DNA from: Euonymus europaeus
Taxonomy: Eukaryota; Streptophyta; Magnoliopsida; Celastrales; Celastraceae
Direction of reading: 5' to 3'
Length of the DNA stretch: 64,000 nucleotides
Assembly: GCA_963580455.1 (NCBI GenBank)
Contig: OY756972.1
Coordinates: forward strand, 20,847,001-20,911,000
In this document: piece by piece, positions 13,601 to 23,723 of the stretch
How positions within the stretch are numbered: position 1 is the first letter of the stretch
How the letters are laid out: the number at the start of each line of letters is the position of its first letter
The notes under the pieces: generated by a model
Databases searched by the model: none
Told to the model about the DNA's origin: nothing
What the model saw: the letters and a program-made list of their open reading frames with translations, nothing else
Program-made: the position numbers and the translations under genes

Positions 13601-13766
13601 GGGTGCGGGAAAGTGAAGAGGAATTCATGAAATCGCCCCAGTCGTCGTTGTCGTTAAGGAAGACATCCGGTCCATTAATCGGGTGAGGATTGACAGCGAA
13701 CGCTGGAGATGGTGGTGCGAACTTGAAATCACCGAAGCCCTCTTCGTCTTCGTCTTCTGCCGGCAT
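7673..13766 (-). CDS. gamma-synergin/aftiphilin-like AP-1 accessory protein
   Basis: Probable clathrin/AP-1 adaptor accessory protein of the trans-Golgi/endosome. Eleven exons: 13766-12870, 12573-12358, 12051-11845, 11378-11073, 10995-10927, 10358-9882, 9793-9725, 9062-8898, 8605-8389, 8293-7949, 7785-7673; about 1026 residues. Seen: an acidic N-terminus with EEGFGDF (residues 8-14) and DDWGDF (41-46), which match adaptor gamma-ear-binding motifs. Five W-x-F repeats of the type DGWEFKxAE have Trp at about 282, 360, 423, 528 and 672. GALPLS(I/L)FGEEE occurs twice. The Ser/Asn/Asp-rich middle looks disordered, and the C-terminal domain from about residue 750 ends with VPGMKMVEWNGEHYF and LTNLWGNLISCDPP, like the gamma-synergin C-terminus. 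The ATG at 13766 is chosen. The frame stays open upstream without an obvious better ATG. Family assignment is by resemblance of motifs and tail; exon edges fit frame throughout. Confidence 0.8.
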
Positions 13767-14763
13767 GTTGTCCACAAAGTTGAGTTGCTTCCTCGCTCTC
13801 TTCCTCGCTCGAACACTCGGTTTTGCTTTCTCTGCCTTTTCTCTGCGTTGTTACCAGCTGGGTGCGCAGGGTATGGCTATGCGCACATGGCGTTTATTTT
13901 AAGCTGACGATGATCATAACGGGCGAGTAAAATTTTCAGTGGAATAATCCGAAAATACAAAGAGGCAAATAGTGAATAGTGATGTCATGAACAATCTCAC
14001 CTAATTTAATTGATTATTTGTAAAATTTTCACAATTTGATGTTTTTCCCCCCTCTCAAACAGTATTTTCACCCCACAACTGATTTTGTTCACTCTCACAA
14101 TTATTTTTTATTTATTTTAAAATATTTAATTTAAGTACTTAATTAGTTTTAGAAAATTTTATTTCAAATAATCAATTAATTAAGTCAACTTATTACATCA
14201 CATCGATACAAACTATTTTCTGTATGAAATAACCTATTAGTCTGCGTTATTTTGAACTCATCCAAGTAACGACTCACGCAAGTTGAAATAATCAAATTAA
14301 TTGTGTTAAAATGATCATTTCAGTGACAAATTCATTTGTGACATCAAAATTAATTTCTTCTTTATTTTCTTATACTAAAGTAAGTCATTTCTTCGATTGT
14401 ATGTCATTCTATCAACCTAAGAATAATAAAAAGTATGTTATTTTTTTACTTAAAAATTTAAAAATAACTAAATACCAATGGGGAAAATCAATTGTGAGGG
14501 TGAGAATACTAATTTGGGAGAGAGAATCAAAACATCAGATCACACAAAATTTGGGAAAATCAAACATTACTTCACACACAAATTTAGAAAATCTAGTATT
14601 AATAAATTTAGATTTAATAATCAAGGGTCGAGAATGCAAATTTTGGGGGTGTAAATATCATCACCGTTCTTTATATTAGAGCCGATTGATAATTGAGATA
14701 AACATAACCAACCATTTATACGTCTACCTACAACACAAATAATAGTGACAGTTATATTGTAAA
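13767..14763. other. upstream region of synergin-like gene
   Basis: The first 150 bases should contain the promoter and leader of the synergin-like gene. From about 14000 on the DNA is very AT-rich and non-coding. The frame at 14311-14679 has no recognisable domain. Confidence 0.45.
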
Positions 14764-15917
14764 TTGGGTAACGGATTGAATGGTCCCAATTTGGTGGTTT
14801 CAGACTCATGTTTGGCTCTTTTGGGGTCCTTTTCTGCCTTAATTTGGATCCCCTGCTTTTGGAATTTCAACCTTTGGTTCATATTGCTAAGTCTACCAAC
14901 TAAGAATAGGTCTCTTCTTTATTGGCAAGGTTTTGTCCCTCTAAAGAGTTTAATTCTTCACATGGTCGTTGCTACAGAAAAGAGTCAATACTAAGGAAAG
15001 GTTAGCCCGCCTTGGCATTACATCGTTTGCATCAGATGTGTGTCCTTTTTATATTTACTCATATGAATCTGTGATCCACTTATTTTGTCACTGTAATGGC
15101 CCAATTTCAATATGGTATAAAGTTGTGGATTGATGAGAGCTTAGTTGGTGTCAGCCGGGGTATATCTTAACCTTATTTGGACAATGGACTCACATGATTA
15201 GAGGAGAGCTCCAAAAGAAGATTTGGTCCATTAATATTCTATGTCATTGTGTGGTAAATATGGAAAGAACGCAATGATTTTATTTTTAGAAACAAAGTTG
15301 TAGACTGGATTTTTGTAATGGCTCTTATCTTTTCATGTTTATACCTTTGTATCTTCTATCTCGTCCCATACTTCGCGTACTCAGTACAACATCTATCTTT
15401 CTTATCGTCTGCAGTGAAGGATTGGAGCAGGCCAGCACCAGTTCTTTGTGTTGGAATATTGGAATGGATACCCCTATCTGGTGGTGAAATAAAATGGAAT
15501 GTAGATGGTTCGACAATAGGCAAACCTTGTCCTACAGGTGTTGGAGGCATCCTAAGAGATGAAACATGGGCATCTATTTGCATCTTCTCCTGAAGTATTG
15601 GTGTATCTCAAATGAAGCAGAATTTACTATCATGAAAGCTATGTCATTAACACTAGTTTGGATGGAGAATTTGCCTAATCTTCAAAAGCAAGTCATCGTT
15701 GAGACAGATTCCAAAACTGCTCTTGCCTAGACAAAAAAAAAAGGCGAGGATAGCCCATGGAGAGTAGGCCAAATTTCAAATACATTGATAGACTCTATTA
15801 AACAATAACTAATGCATGTGGCTGTGAAGCATATTCCTAGAAAAAGGGATGATATTGCTGACTTACTTGCTAAGAGTGGAGTAAACACAGAAATGGATTT
15901 TGTCATGTGGTTTTGAA
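14764..15917 (+). mobile_element. decayed LINE (non-LTR) 3' fragment: zf-RVT and RNase H
   Basis: Broken coding remains of a plant LINE. The upstream part resembles the zinc-binding region after reverse transcriptase (TKERLARLGITSFASDVCP, then VIHLFCHCNGPISIWYKV, about 14970-15125). The downstream part resembles the plant RNase H-like domain: WNVDGSTIGKPCPTGVGGIL at about 15490-15560, VETDSKTALA near 15700, and KHIPRKRDDIADLLAKSG near 15828-15880. The presumed catalytic Asp residues (VDGS, ETDS, RDDIAD) can be followed, but only by changing frame and reading through stops. No 5' ORF or intact reverse transcriptase is present in the window, so it is dead. Confidence 0.75.
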
Positions 15918-17020
15918 GGCGACAGATTGGTTTTGTTTAGCATTGTTGATAGTGGCAGCACCAATTAACACAGTCGCACTTTACACAACAAAATGACATA
16001 AGCAAAGAAATAAGCACCACCACCACAATTCTTGTTGGAGTTTTTTTTAATAGCAATAAGAGTCTCACATTAAAAAAGTAGAGAAGTGTTGTTTGTAAGT
16101 GTGGACTTAACACACTTTCTAAATTAGATAAAGAAATAAAGATGGGTTTGGACTACACGCTTGGACTACACAATGAATATATATATATATCAAAAATTAG
16201 ACTTGGGCACAATTCTTGGTTATAGATTGTTGAATCCTAGTGGCAGATGCACATTAAACTAAATGCACAACAGTAGGGGCGAATTTTTGTTATAGGACAT
16301 AGGATTATGCTATCCTTAATCTCTATTCAAGTTAGTATTTTGGTATTTATTTTTCTATATTTATTTTTGTATTGTCAATTTATTAGAATCTAGTATTGCG
16401 TATATTGTCATTTATAATTGTTCCATAACAATTGTCACTTGACAAGATAGACAAATAAGACCACCAGCAAGGGCACCATGTAGTTGCTTAGTAGTGGCTC
16501 CATTAGCCAAACTTCCCGTAGGAGTGTTAGTGGTCAAGCTTGAGAAAGGTCATTTTTCCTTAATCAAGAGTAAGAGCTAGCTTCCCAGACCAAAACACTC
16601 AATGAGAGAATGGTTTTGTGTTTGTTTTAAATCCCCAACATCCTTTATAAGTCTTTCCCCACTACATTGACAAGAATTTTCATTAATCTAAATACAGATT
16701 TTAAGGAGAACAAAGTGGTGTAAATTTGATATATTCAAAAAATCGATAAATTCTAAACCAATAGTGTTATTAATGTAACTAAGCTTTAAATAAAAATCAA
16801 CTTTACCGTCGGAGTGGGATAGCCATGGGCTTCTTTTCACGGTGAAGAAGAGGATTAGAGGCTGACAAGTATCAGCTCACAACTTTGGCCCTGCACGTGC
16901 CACACATGCAAAATTAAATAACATTTTTTTTTAATAAAAAAAGCATTTTAATTTTAAAGATGATTAGCAGTATCAGTCGGTGATCACCGGCGTCCAACTT
17001 GACACGTAACAACCTTTCTG
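15918..17020. other. intergenic, transposon-like debris
   Basis: No gene. The stretch around 16030-16150 has the wording of plant LTR-element ends (a 'gagtctcacatt...gtgtggactt' pattern), but no pair of ends can be defined. The last 200 bases lead into the SDR promoter. Confidence 0.4.
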
Positions 17021-17040
17021 CCACGTGTAACCACGTGTCG
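17021..17040 (+). promoter_or_regulatory. two adjacent G-box/ABRE motifs (CCACGTGT x2)
   Basis: CCACGTGT occurs twice within 20 bases, at 17021-17028 and 17031-17038, about 70-85 bases upstream of the SDR start codon. ACACGTAA, another ACGT core, lies about 20 bases further upstream, and a possible TATA sequence (CTATATC) follows near 17053. Paired ACGT-core boxes are the classic arrangement for abscisic-acid response through bZIP factors. Glucose/ribitol dehydrogenase homologues are known from seeds and dehydrating tissue, so the site fits the gene. The function is inferred. Confidence 0.6.
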
Positions 17041-17105
17041 AGTTGGGAACTCCCTATATCACAGTACACTTGCATCTTCGCAGATAGATAGATAAACACA
17101 AATAT

Positions 17106-18386
17106 ATGTTTACCCGCTCTTTATCATTCACATCGACCAGAGCTATATCAAGCAGACTCTGTTCTTACTATCCTCTGAAAACCTACCTTCGAAACCTCTT
17201 TCCGGTGAAAATTCAAATACCCATCAAAACAGCATTTGTGAGATCAATGGCTTCCCAAGGACAACAATTCCCACCTCAAAAACAGGAGGCACAGCCTGGG
17301 AAAGAACATCCCATGGAGCCCAAACCACAATTCACCAAACCCGACTACAAACCCTCCGATAAGCTACAAGTCCGACCTATTTTACACCTTGAATTTCCAT
17401 AACTGAGGAGATTTGTTTATGAAAATGATTTTAATTTTGACTTTTGCAGGGCATGGTGGCTTTGGTTACCGGTGGAGATTCTGGGATTGGGAGAGCTGTG
17501 TGTCACTCTTTTGCAATGGAGGGTGCGACCGTGGCTTTCACGTACGTGAAGGCACGAGAAGAGAAGGACGCGCAGGAAACTGTTGAGATAATAAAGCAAT
17601 CCAAGACCAGTGATGCTAAGGATCCATTGGCGATATCCGCGGATTTGGGGTTCGAAGAGAATTGCAAGAAAGTGGTGGATGAAGTGGTGAATGCGTTCGG
17701 TCGTATCGACATTCTGGTTAACAATTCTGCAGAGCAGCACAAGCTCGTCTCCATGGACGAGATCGATGAGCAGAGGCTGGAGAGGGTGTTCAGGACCAAC
17801 ATCTTCTCGTATTTCTTGGTTACTAAGTAAGATCAGGGAAAAAAATTCAAACCCAAATGAAAAAAGTGGAATTGAAATAGAAAGTTTAATCTTTTGAATT
17901 TCGTATACGTAGGTATGCTTTGAATCACATGAAGGAAGGGAGTGCTATTATCAACTCAACATCAGTAACAGCATACAAGGGGAGTCCCAAATTACTCGAC
18001 TACTCAGCCACAAAAGGTGCAATTGTGACTTTTACAAGGGGACTTGCACTCCAGCTTGTGAACAGAGGAATAAGGGTTAATGGAGTTGCTCCTGGACCGA
18101 TCTGGACTCCTTTGATCCCGGCATCCTTTAGTGAAGAAGAGGTTGCTAAGTTTGGTTCAGAAACTCCAATGAAGAGAGCTGGTCAGCCAATTGAGGTTGC
18201 TCCTTGTTATGTCTTCCTTGCTTGTAACCATTGCTCATCCTACATGACTGGCCAGGTCCTGCATCCTAACGGTAAGAATCCTGTTTTTTGTATCTATGTG
18301 ATTTTTTCAATGGTGGATGTAGTTTCAATTCAATTTGGTAATTGGGTGTTTGATTTGTTGCAGGTGGAACTATAGTGAACGGTTGA
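17106..18386 (+). CDS. SDR, glucose and ribitol dehydrogenase / NADPH-aldehyde reductase type
   Basis: NAD(P)H-dependent short-chain dehydrogenase/reductase. Four exons, 17106-17369, 17450-17826, 17913-18271 and 18364-18386, give 340 residues. Residues 1 to about 48 (MFTRSLSFTSTRAISSRLCS...) are rich in Ser, Arg and Thr and look like an organelle transit peptide; the family core begins at MASQGQQFPPQKQ. Cofactor loop TGGDSGIG (95-102), NNSAEQ after strand 4 (usually NNAAEQ), Ser at about 229-231, and catalytic Tyr244-x-x-x-Lys248 in DYSATKGA; the C-terminus is HPNGGTIVNG. Relatives include the ABA/seed-associated glucose and ribitol dehydrogenase homologues and the chloroplast NADPH-dependent aldehyde reductase. 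The actual substrate is not shown by sequence. Tandem ABRE-like boxes precede it, and a damaged tandem copy follows at 19179-21306. Confidence 0.9.
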
Positions 18387-19178
18387 TGATGATGCTCACC
18401 ACATAATATGGAGATGGATCTGTCTTTATGTATAAAAGGCAGAGGATGATCTCTCTTGCATCTAAAGAGTTGTACATATTATTAATAAGCTAGACACAGG
18501 TCTCTGGAGGTCCAGGGTTGTAATGGAGTCGTAGTAAATATGCTTTTGTTTATCTGTTTGATCTCTTGTGCTCAAGACTAAAAAAAAGACTAAAAAACTC
18601 ACGAATTCAGTTCGCAGGCTGAATCATATATATTCTCCCTATTTTCTTTTTTTGAACTACACCCTCTTTTCCTTACTAAAAAAATAAAAATTTTATATGT
18701 AAGTTCTTTTTTTGAACTACACCCTCTTTTTCCTTACTAAAAAAGACTAAAATTTTTATATATAATACCTAAATTTTTTATATATAATCTGGAATATTGA
18801 GTTCCAGCCATTTTCCTTAATTCAAAAAAGACTAAAAGCCAAAAAATGGCACATTGGTTTGACATAACCCAGTCGAGAGTTCAATTTCTTATATTGAGGA
18901 TCCGTTTACTGGGTCTCCGTGGCCTCTCAAAAATATGATGAAATAGTCAAATATATGGCTAAACCTATAGCTAAATAAACGGCAAGCACAGCCATTGTAT
19001 GAGGCCAAGGTGCCACGTAAGCAACCTCCTATGCCAAGTGTCAGACCATAATGACTGTAGAACTGGCCATGTAACAATATGGATACGTGTAAGTTTATCT
19101 GTTTGTCTTATTTTCTATAACTAGAGGTGGATCCTCCACATCCTAGCAAAAGCCAAGACTGGACTGGTGTTTGTGAGA
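18387..19178. other. intergenic between the tandem SDR copies
   Basis: 3' flank of the first SDR gene and upstream region of the second. It contains the 60-bp tandem duplication listed separately. ACGT cores persist (GCCACGTAAG near 19013 and GATACGTGTAAG near 19082), but the tight CCACGTGT pair of the first copy is absent. Confidence 0.5.
18644..18763. repeat. 60-bp tandem duplication
   Basis: Two imperfect units with period about 60. Each contains TTTTTTTGAACTACACCCTC followed by CCTTACTAAAAAA; the first starts near 18644 and the second near 18704. Confidence 0.7.
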
Positions 19179-19783
19179 ATGGCTTCACAAGATCAACAAT
19201 TTCCACCTCAGAAGCAGGAGGCACAGCCTGGGAAGGAGCATCCCATGAACCCTAACCCTCAATTCAGCATTCCTGATTACAAGCCTTCAAACAAGCTTCA
19301 AGTCACTTATATTCTAATCGTTTGTAATCCTAACTGAATTCCAAAACAGCAGAACTCACTGGGTATTTATTGTGCAGGGAATGGTGGCGCTTGTGACTGG
19401 AGGGGATTCCGGGATTGGACGAGCGGTGTGTCACTTTTTTGCAATTGAGGGAGCAACCGTGGCATTCACGTATGTTAAGTCTCAAGAAGAGAAGGATGCA
19501 CAAGACACAATCCAGATAATAAAGAAGTGCAAGACCAGCGATGCCAATGACCCTCTAGCAATCCCTACGGATTTGGGGTTCGATGAAAATTGTAAGAGAG
19601 TGGTCGATGATGTTGTGAATGCGTTCGGACGGATTGATATTCTGGTTAACAATGCAGCAGAACAGTACGAGTGTGACTCTGTTGAAGAAATCGATGAGCA
19701 GAGGCTGGAGAGAGTGTTCAGGACCAACATATTTTCTTACTTCTTTATGACCAGGTGATCTTCAATTCCTTCAGAATTGGCGT

Positions 19784-20008
19784 GGGAGATTTTTTCCGCG
19801 CTCAAGGAACTGTATGTTCTGGACTAGACGCTGGTCCATCTCTTCCTCACGCACTTACTCCCTCATCAATCACCAAGAGAACATGAGTTGGAGGAAGAGA
19901 ACGTGAGTTCGAGGGGAAAGGCGGGATTTTCCTGAAATAAATGCATGTAGGCAGTGGGTCATTAACAGTCTTCGGCGTACAGTTCCTTGAGGACGGAAAA
20001 AGTCCCCA
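19784..20008. mobile_element. MITE-like element 1 in intron 2 of SDR copy 2
   Basis: About 225 bp bounded by inverted repeats of roughly 30 bases: left GGGAGATTTTTTCC followed by CTCAAGGAACTGTATG, right the complement of GGGGACTTTTTCC with CTCAAGGAACTGTACG. No coding capacity. The target-site duplication is not clear. Absent from the first SDR copy. Confidence 0.65.
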
Positions 20009-20012
20009 GTTA

Positions 20013-20488
20013 TGCTCCGTTTGTTTCAAGAAAAATAAATTTCTCATGAAAAAGGAAATACTTATCATGAAAAAACAATTAATTTTTAGTGTTTGGTCAA
20101 AAAAATTATTAATATTTTCTGTTATTTATTTGGTGGAAAAAATAAATTTGGGACAAAAAAGTTTCACATTTTTTTCTTGATGATATGTGTGTACATATAC
20201 TTATCAATATAACAATTCTTGAGATTTATAGCACCTTATTCATGGTATGTGAGAAATCGGAATAAAAAACATAGACTGTTGAGAGGGGGTGGCGCAATGC
20301 TCAGCTAAAGGAATGAAAAACAACATCCCATCTTCAAAAGGGGATGTTGTTTTCCTCACTCAAGGTTCTTTTTTTTTTGTTATTTTTCATTTCTTTTTAA
20401 CTAATTTTTCTCATTTTCTTATTATCAAACACTGGAAAATATACAAATGTTTTCTTAGAGACATATTTTTCTCCAAACAAACGGAGCA
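20013..20488. mobile_element. MITE-like element 2 in intron 2 of SDR copy 2
   Basis: About 476 bp with imperfect inverted repeats of roughly 38 bases. The left end is TGCTCCGTTTGTTT, and the right end is AAACAAACGGAGCA, its exact complement over 14 bases. The interior is AT-rich and non-coding, with a small hairpin AACAACATCCC/GGGATGTTGTT near 20320-20350. It begins a few bases after element 1 ends. TIRs of this kind are common in hAT- or Mutator-derived MITEs; the superfamily is not assigned. Confidence 0.7.
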
Positions 20489-20637
20489 GTGTCTGATTTC
20501 GACATGAAACTATGTTCATTATTCTCATATGTATAGGCATGCTTTGAAGCACATGAAGGAAGGGAGTTCGATCATCAACACCACATCGGTTAATGCATAC
20601 AAGGGACATCCGAAGCTGCTTGATTACACATCAACCA

Positions 20638-20927
20638 TGTAGAATTTACGTAACAGAGAAGAAATTGGAAGAACTCAAGAACTCTTTCTTGTTTATTCCG
20701 TTTGACGTAAACATATTTATAACATTACATACACTAGACATTTTGTTACCTAATATGACTCCTAATTACATGTAATAACCGAATCACTTGTTATCTCATG
20801 TCCATATATACACATATTGACTTGTAATGATTGATATCATATACCATAACTGTTGGCAGATCCCATGACTCACGGCCATGGCAGATCCCATGACTCACGG
20901 CCAATCAACCAACTTGGCTCACCAACA
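20638..20927. mobile_element. 290-bp solo LTR-like insertion in SDR copy 2, exon 3
   Basis: The inserted DNA begins TGTAG and ends CAACA (TG...CA ends). It is flanked by the 5-bp direct repeat AACCA (20633-20637 and 20928-20932), the target duplication expected of LTR retrotransposons. Removing the element and one repeat restores the SDR reading frame. No internal retroelement region remains, hence solo LTR. Inside it, a 25-bp unit is repeated at 20855-20879 and 20880-20903. Confidence 0.8.
20855..20903. repeat. 25-bp tandem duplication inside the solo LTR
   Basis: The unit GGCAGATCCCATGACTCACG plus five bases occurs twice in a row, with the second copy one base short. Confidence 0.85.
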
Positions 20928-21306
20928 AACCAAAGGTGCAATTGTGGCTTTAACTAGAGGGCTCTCACTACAGCTTGCGACTAAGGGTATACGTGTTAAT
21001 GGAGTAGCTCCTGGACCTGTTTGGACACCATTGTTACCAGCTTCATTCACTGAAGATGAGGTTACTAAATTTGGGTCCGAAGTTCCAATGAAGAGAGCCG
21101 GACAGCCGAGTGAAGTTGCGCCCTGTTTTGTGTTTCTTGCCTGTAACCATTGTTCTTCCTACATGACTGGCCAGGTCCTTCATCCTAATGGTATTAAGTC
21201 CTCCATTTCAATCCTACCTATAGTGATTACAGATACTTGTACCTCTCCATTGACTAATTTGAATTTGATCTCTGTTGTTGCAGGAGGAACTATAGTGAAT
21301 GCCTGA

Positions 21307-23723
21307 TCGCTTTGCAGTAGTACTACACTAAGATGTCTCTTTTGGGGTTTTGTTTTATGTATAACAAACTCTATCTGAGAAAGTATAATTAACCCTACAT
21401 AGATATGATGGTTTCACAGAATTTGTTCAATCTTTGAATTGCATAAATGTCACAAAATAAAGATAATCCTTCGACATGTTTAATGGATATCAGCTACTTT
21501 AGTCTAAAACAAATAGGCATTGTTTGAAAGGAGGTTTCAAAAGTGAGGCCTCATGAAACTTTGTTTGATAGGAGGTTTAAAAATGAAGTTTTATGATATT
21601 TGTTTAAGTTAGACATAGAGGTATTTTTAGTTGAAAACAAAATCTCGCCAGACTTTCTGAAAATTTCTTTCAAACACGGATCCGGGAGTGGTCCAGTCCT
21701 CATAATTTGATGCTTATGTTCGGTAGAAAATATAGGTCATTGGATTTTAATCCAATGACTCCACTTATATCCCCAAATTTTGCCCAGAAGAAGTTCACGT
21801 GTTAATATCTATCCTCTCTTTGCAACACTTCTCTTCATCATAACTGCTACCTTTACCTTAAATCGTCGTCATCATCCCTTGAAATCAAAGCTTCGCTGGG
21901 CTACATGAATCCATAAGGAAAATTATTCAAAGTCCATCATATGGATTCTCTTTCATTTGTTTAGGATTCATGTTCAAAGTTTCTGATGAAGTTTTACGTT
22001 TTTAGTGAACCTACCACAATGCTTCTTGTTGATTGACATGCTTGACATCAATAATCAATCTATTGACACTTTATAAGTTTTATTATATCAAAGGCTACAT
22101 GAAATTAGTTGGAATCACCTTCGAGATTTCTCCCCTCAAATAGCGATGAGAACTTTAATTCAATCCCCCATCAGAGTTCAATATCTCATCTCTCACCTCA
22201 AAGTTATGCAGATCTCGTTTCCCATCAAAATTTTAATTCAAGATTTAGCTATTTGACTCAAACAATGAAAAATTGAATGGTTGCTAGCTTCGTTCTCCTT
22301 CATGGCAAGATCTCATTAGATTAGAGATTTTTGAAAAACGTTTTCAAAGGAGACAGCATCTTCAAGTATGATCAAGAGATTTTGAGAAGTGTTGAAGAGA
22401 ATATGTAATATGTGAAGATTTGGGCATGAACTGATTAGGGAGATGTAGATTAGTATTGCAGAGGAGAGGAGAGAGAGACTTGATAAGTATTGCAGAGGAA
22501 TGGTAATACTAGGTATCCAAACAAAACAAAAGTGTCCCTAAAATATCTCAATCTATGTGGCAATGCCACATAGATTTGTTGAGTCAACAATTTTGAAATT
22601 AAAAAACAAATACAATTCCATTTTTATCAAATGCTCACTCTCTCTCATCAATCACTCACTCACTATCTCTCTCTCATAGAGGCATGTGAATAGTGATGTC
22701 GTCGGAATCCGGTGGTCGATTCAATTGAAAAATGGTTGGATCTGGTGCGTATCATCACAAGAAGACGAACGATGACATCAATGCATGAAGATATTTTCGG
22801 AGTTGGTCAGATCTACTACTTCTCTATAGTAGAGACCACCTTTTTAAGCATTTTTTCGACGGTTTAAGTAACAACTGATTTAGCTTGTTTGAAGTTTGGG
22901 GGTTCAATTCGTGGTGATGACTGCATGAACGATGGTCGGATGATGATTCTTTGTTATTACATTATTTGGTCAACGTGTTAGATTGTTTGAGCATTTTCTG
23001 ATGAATTAAGTGACTTTTTGTGTATTACATTGTTTGGTTTGATTGTTACATTGAGTGCATACATGTCTACACACAATGTCACAACTCATTGTTTTGATTG
23101 CAAAATCAATGTAATTAATAATCTAGACAATGTGATTACACACTATCACAGGTTAAAATATATTACAATATATTAAAGAACTTATAACACAAATATAACA
23201 ATGTGATTATTTTCAATAATATTTAATAATCCATGTGACATGATGATATATATCATTAACAAATATTTAATAATTCATGTAGATGATGATGTGTCCTGTC
23301 ACGTAGATTATATATATTATATGTACCAAATAATGTTGGAACGTTTAACATTTTCCGCAGCGAAAAGAGAAACGAACGTGTAAACTGATTTAGAATTCTT
23401 TTACGAATTTACTCAAGAATTGAGTAATACTATTTGAGCTGTTGGATTAACATTTTAAAATCGAACGGTCTATATTTTCCATCGGATATAAGCACATGAC
23501 CATAAGGACCGGACAACCCTCGGATCCTTCAAACACAACGTAAGGGTCAATCGGTCTAAGGGGAAAGTTATAGGTTTTTTTCTTTCAAAAAAACAAATGT
23601 AGTGAATAAATAGTAACGAACGATCCTCTGGGGGGTTCGACTCAAAGCTCCTGAGTCCAACACGTTTGTCCCACTTTTCGGTTCCTGTCAAAATATCGAA
23701 ATCCGAGTAGCAGTAGCACCTTG
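21307..23723. other. 2.4-kb gene-free interval
   Basis: No coding region is supported. From about 21520 to 22620 the DNA looks repeat-derived: the segment near 21527-21600 repeats TTTGAAAGGAGGTTT / TTTGATAGGAGGTTT, and a perfect hairpin GTCATTGGATT/AATCCAATGAC lies at 21736-21759. The last few hundred bases should hold the promoter of the dioxygenase gene. Confidence 0.45.

Larger units (their letters stand above)
19179..21306 (+). pseudogene. tandem SDR copy disrupted by insertions
   Basis: Second copy of the glucose/ribitol dehydrogenase-like gene. Exon matches: 19179-19301 (MASQDQQFPPQKQEAQPGKE), 19378-19754 (TGGDSGIG, NNAAEQ), 20537-20637 then 20933-21190, and 21284-21306 (GGTIVNA). Exons 1 and 2 are open and similar to the first gene. 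Exon 3 is cut at DYTST by a 290-bp LTR-like insertion (20638-20927) that brings a stop codon within two codons. With the insertion and one copy of its 5-bp duplication ignored, the frame runs on (Y-T-S-T-K-G-A), so the insertion is the only obvious lesion. Intron 2 has grown to 782 bases by two MITE-like elements. The start aligns with Met of the mature core of the first gene; no transit-peptide segment is recognisable upstream. A shortened transcript could still be made, but catalytic Lys would be lost. Confidence 0.85.

Noticed and set aside
13764..13775. A start at GTG 13775 for the synergin-like gene
   Set aside because: Plant nuclear genes rarely start at GTG; the ATG at 13766 lies three codons downstream and gives the expected acidic N-terminus.
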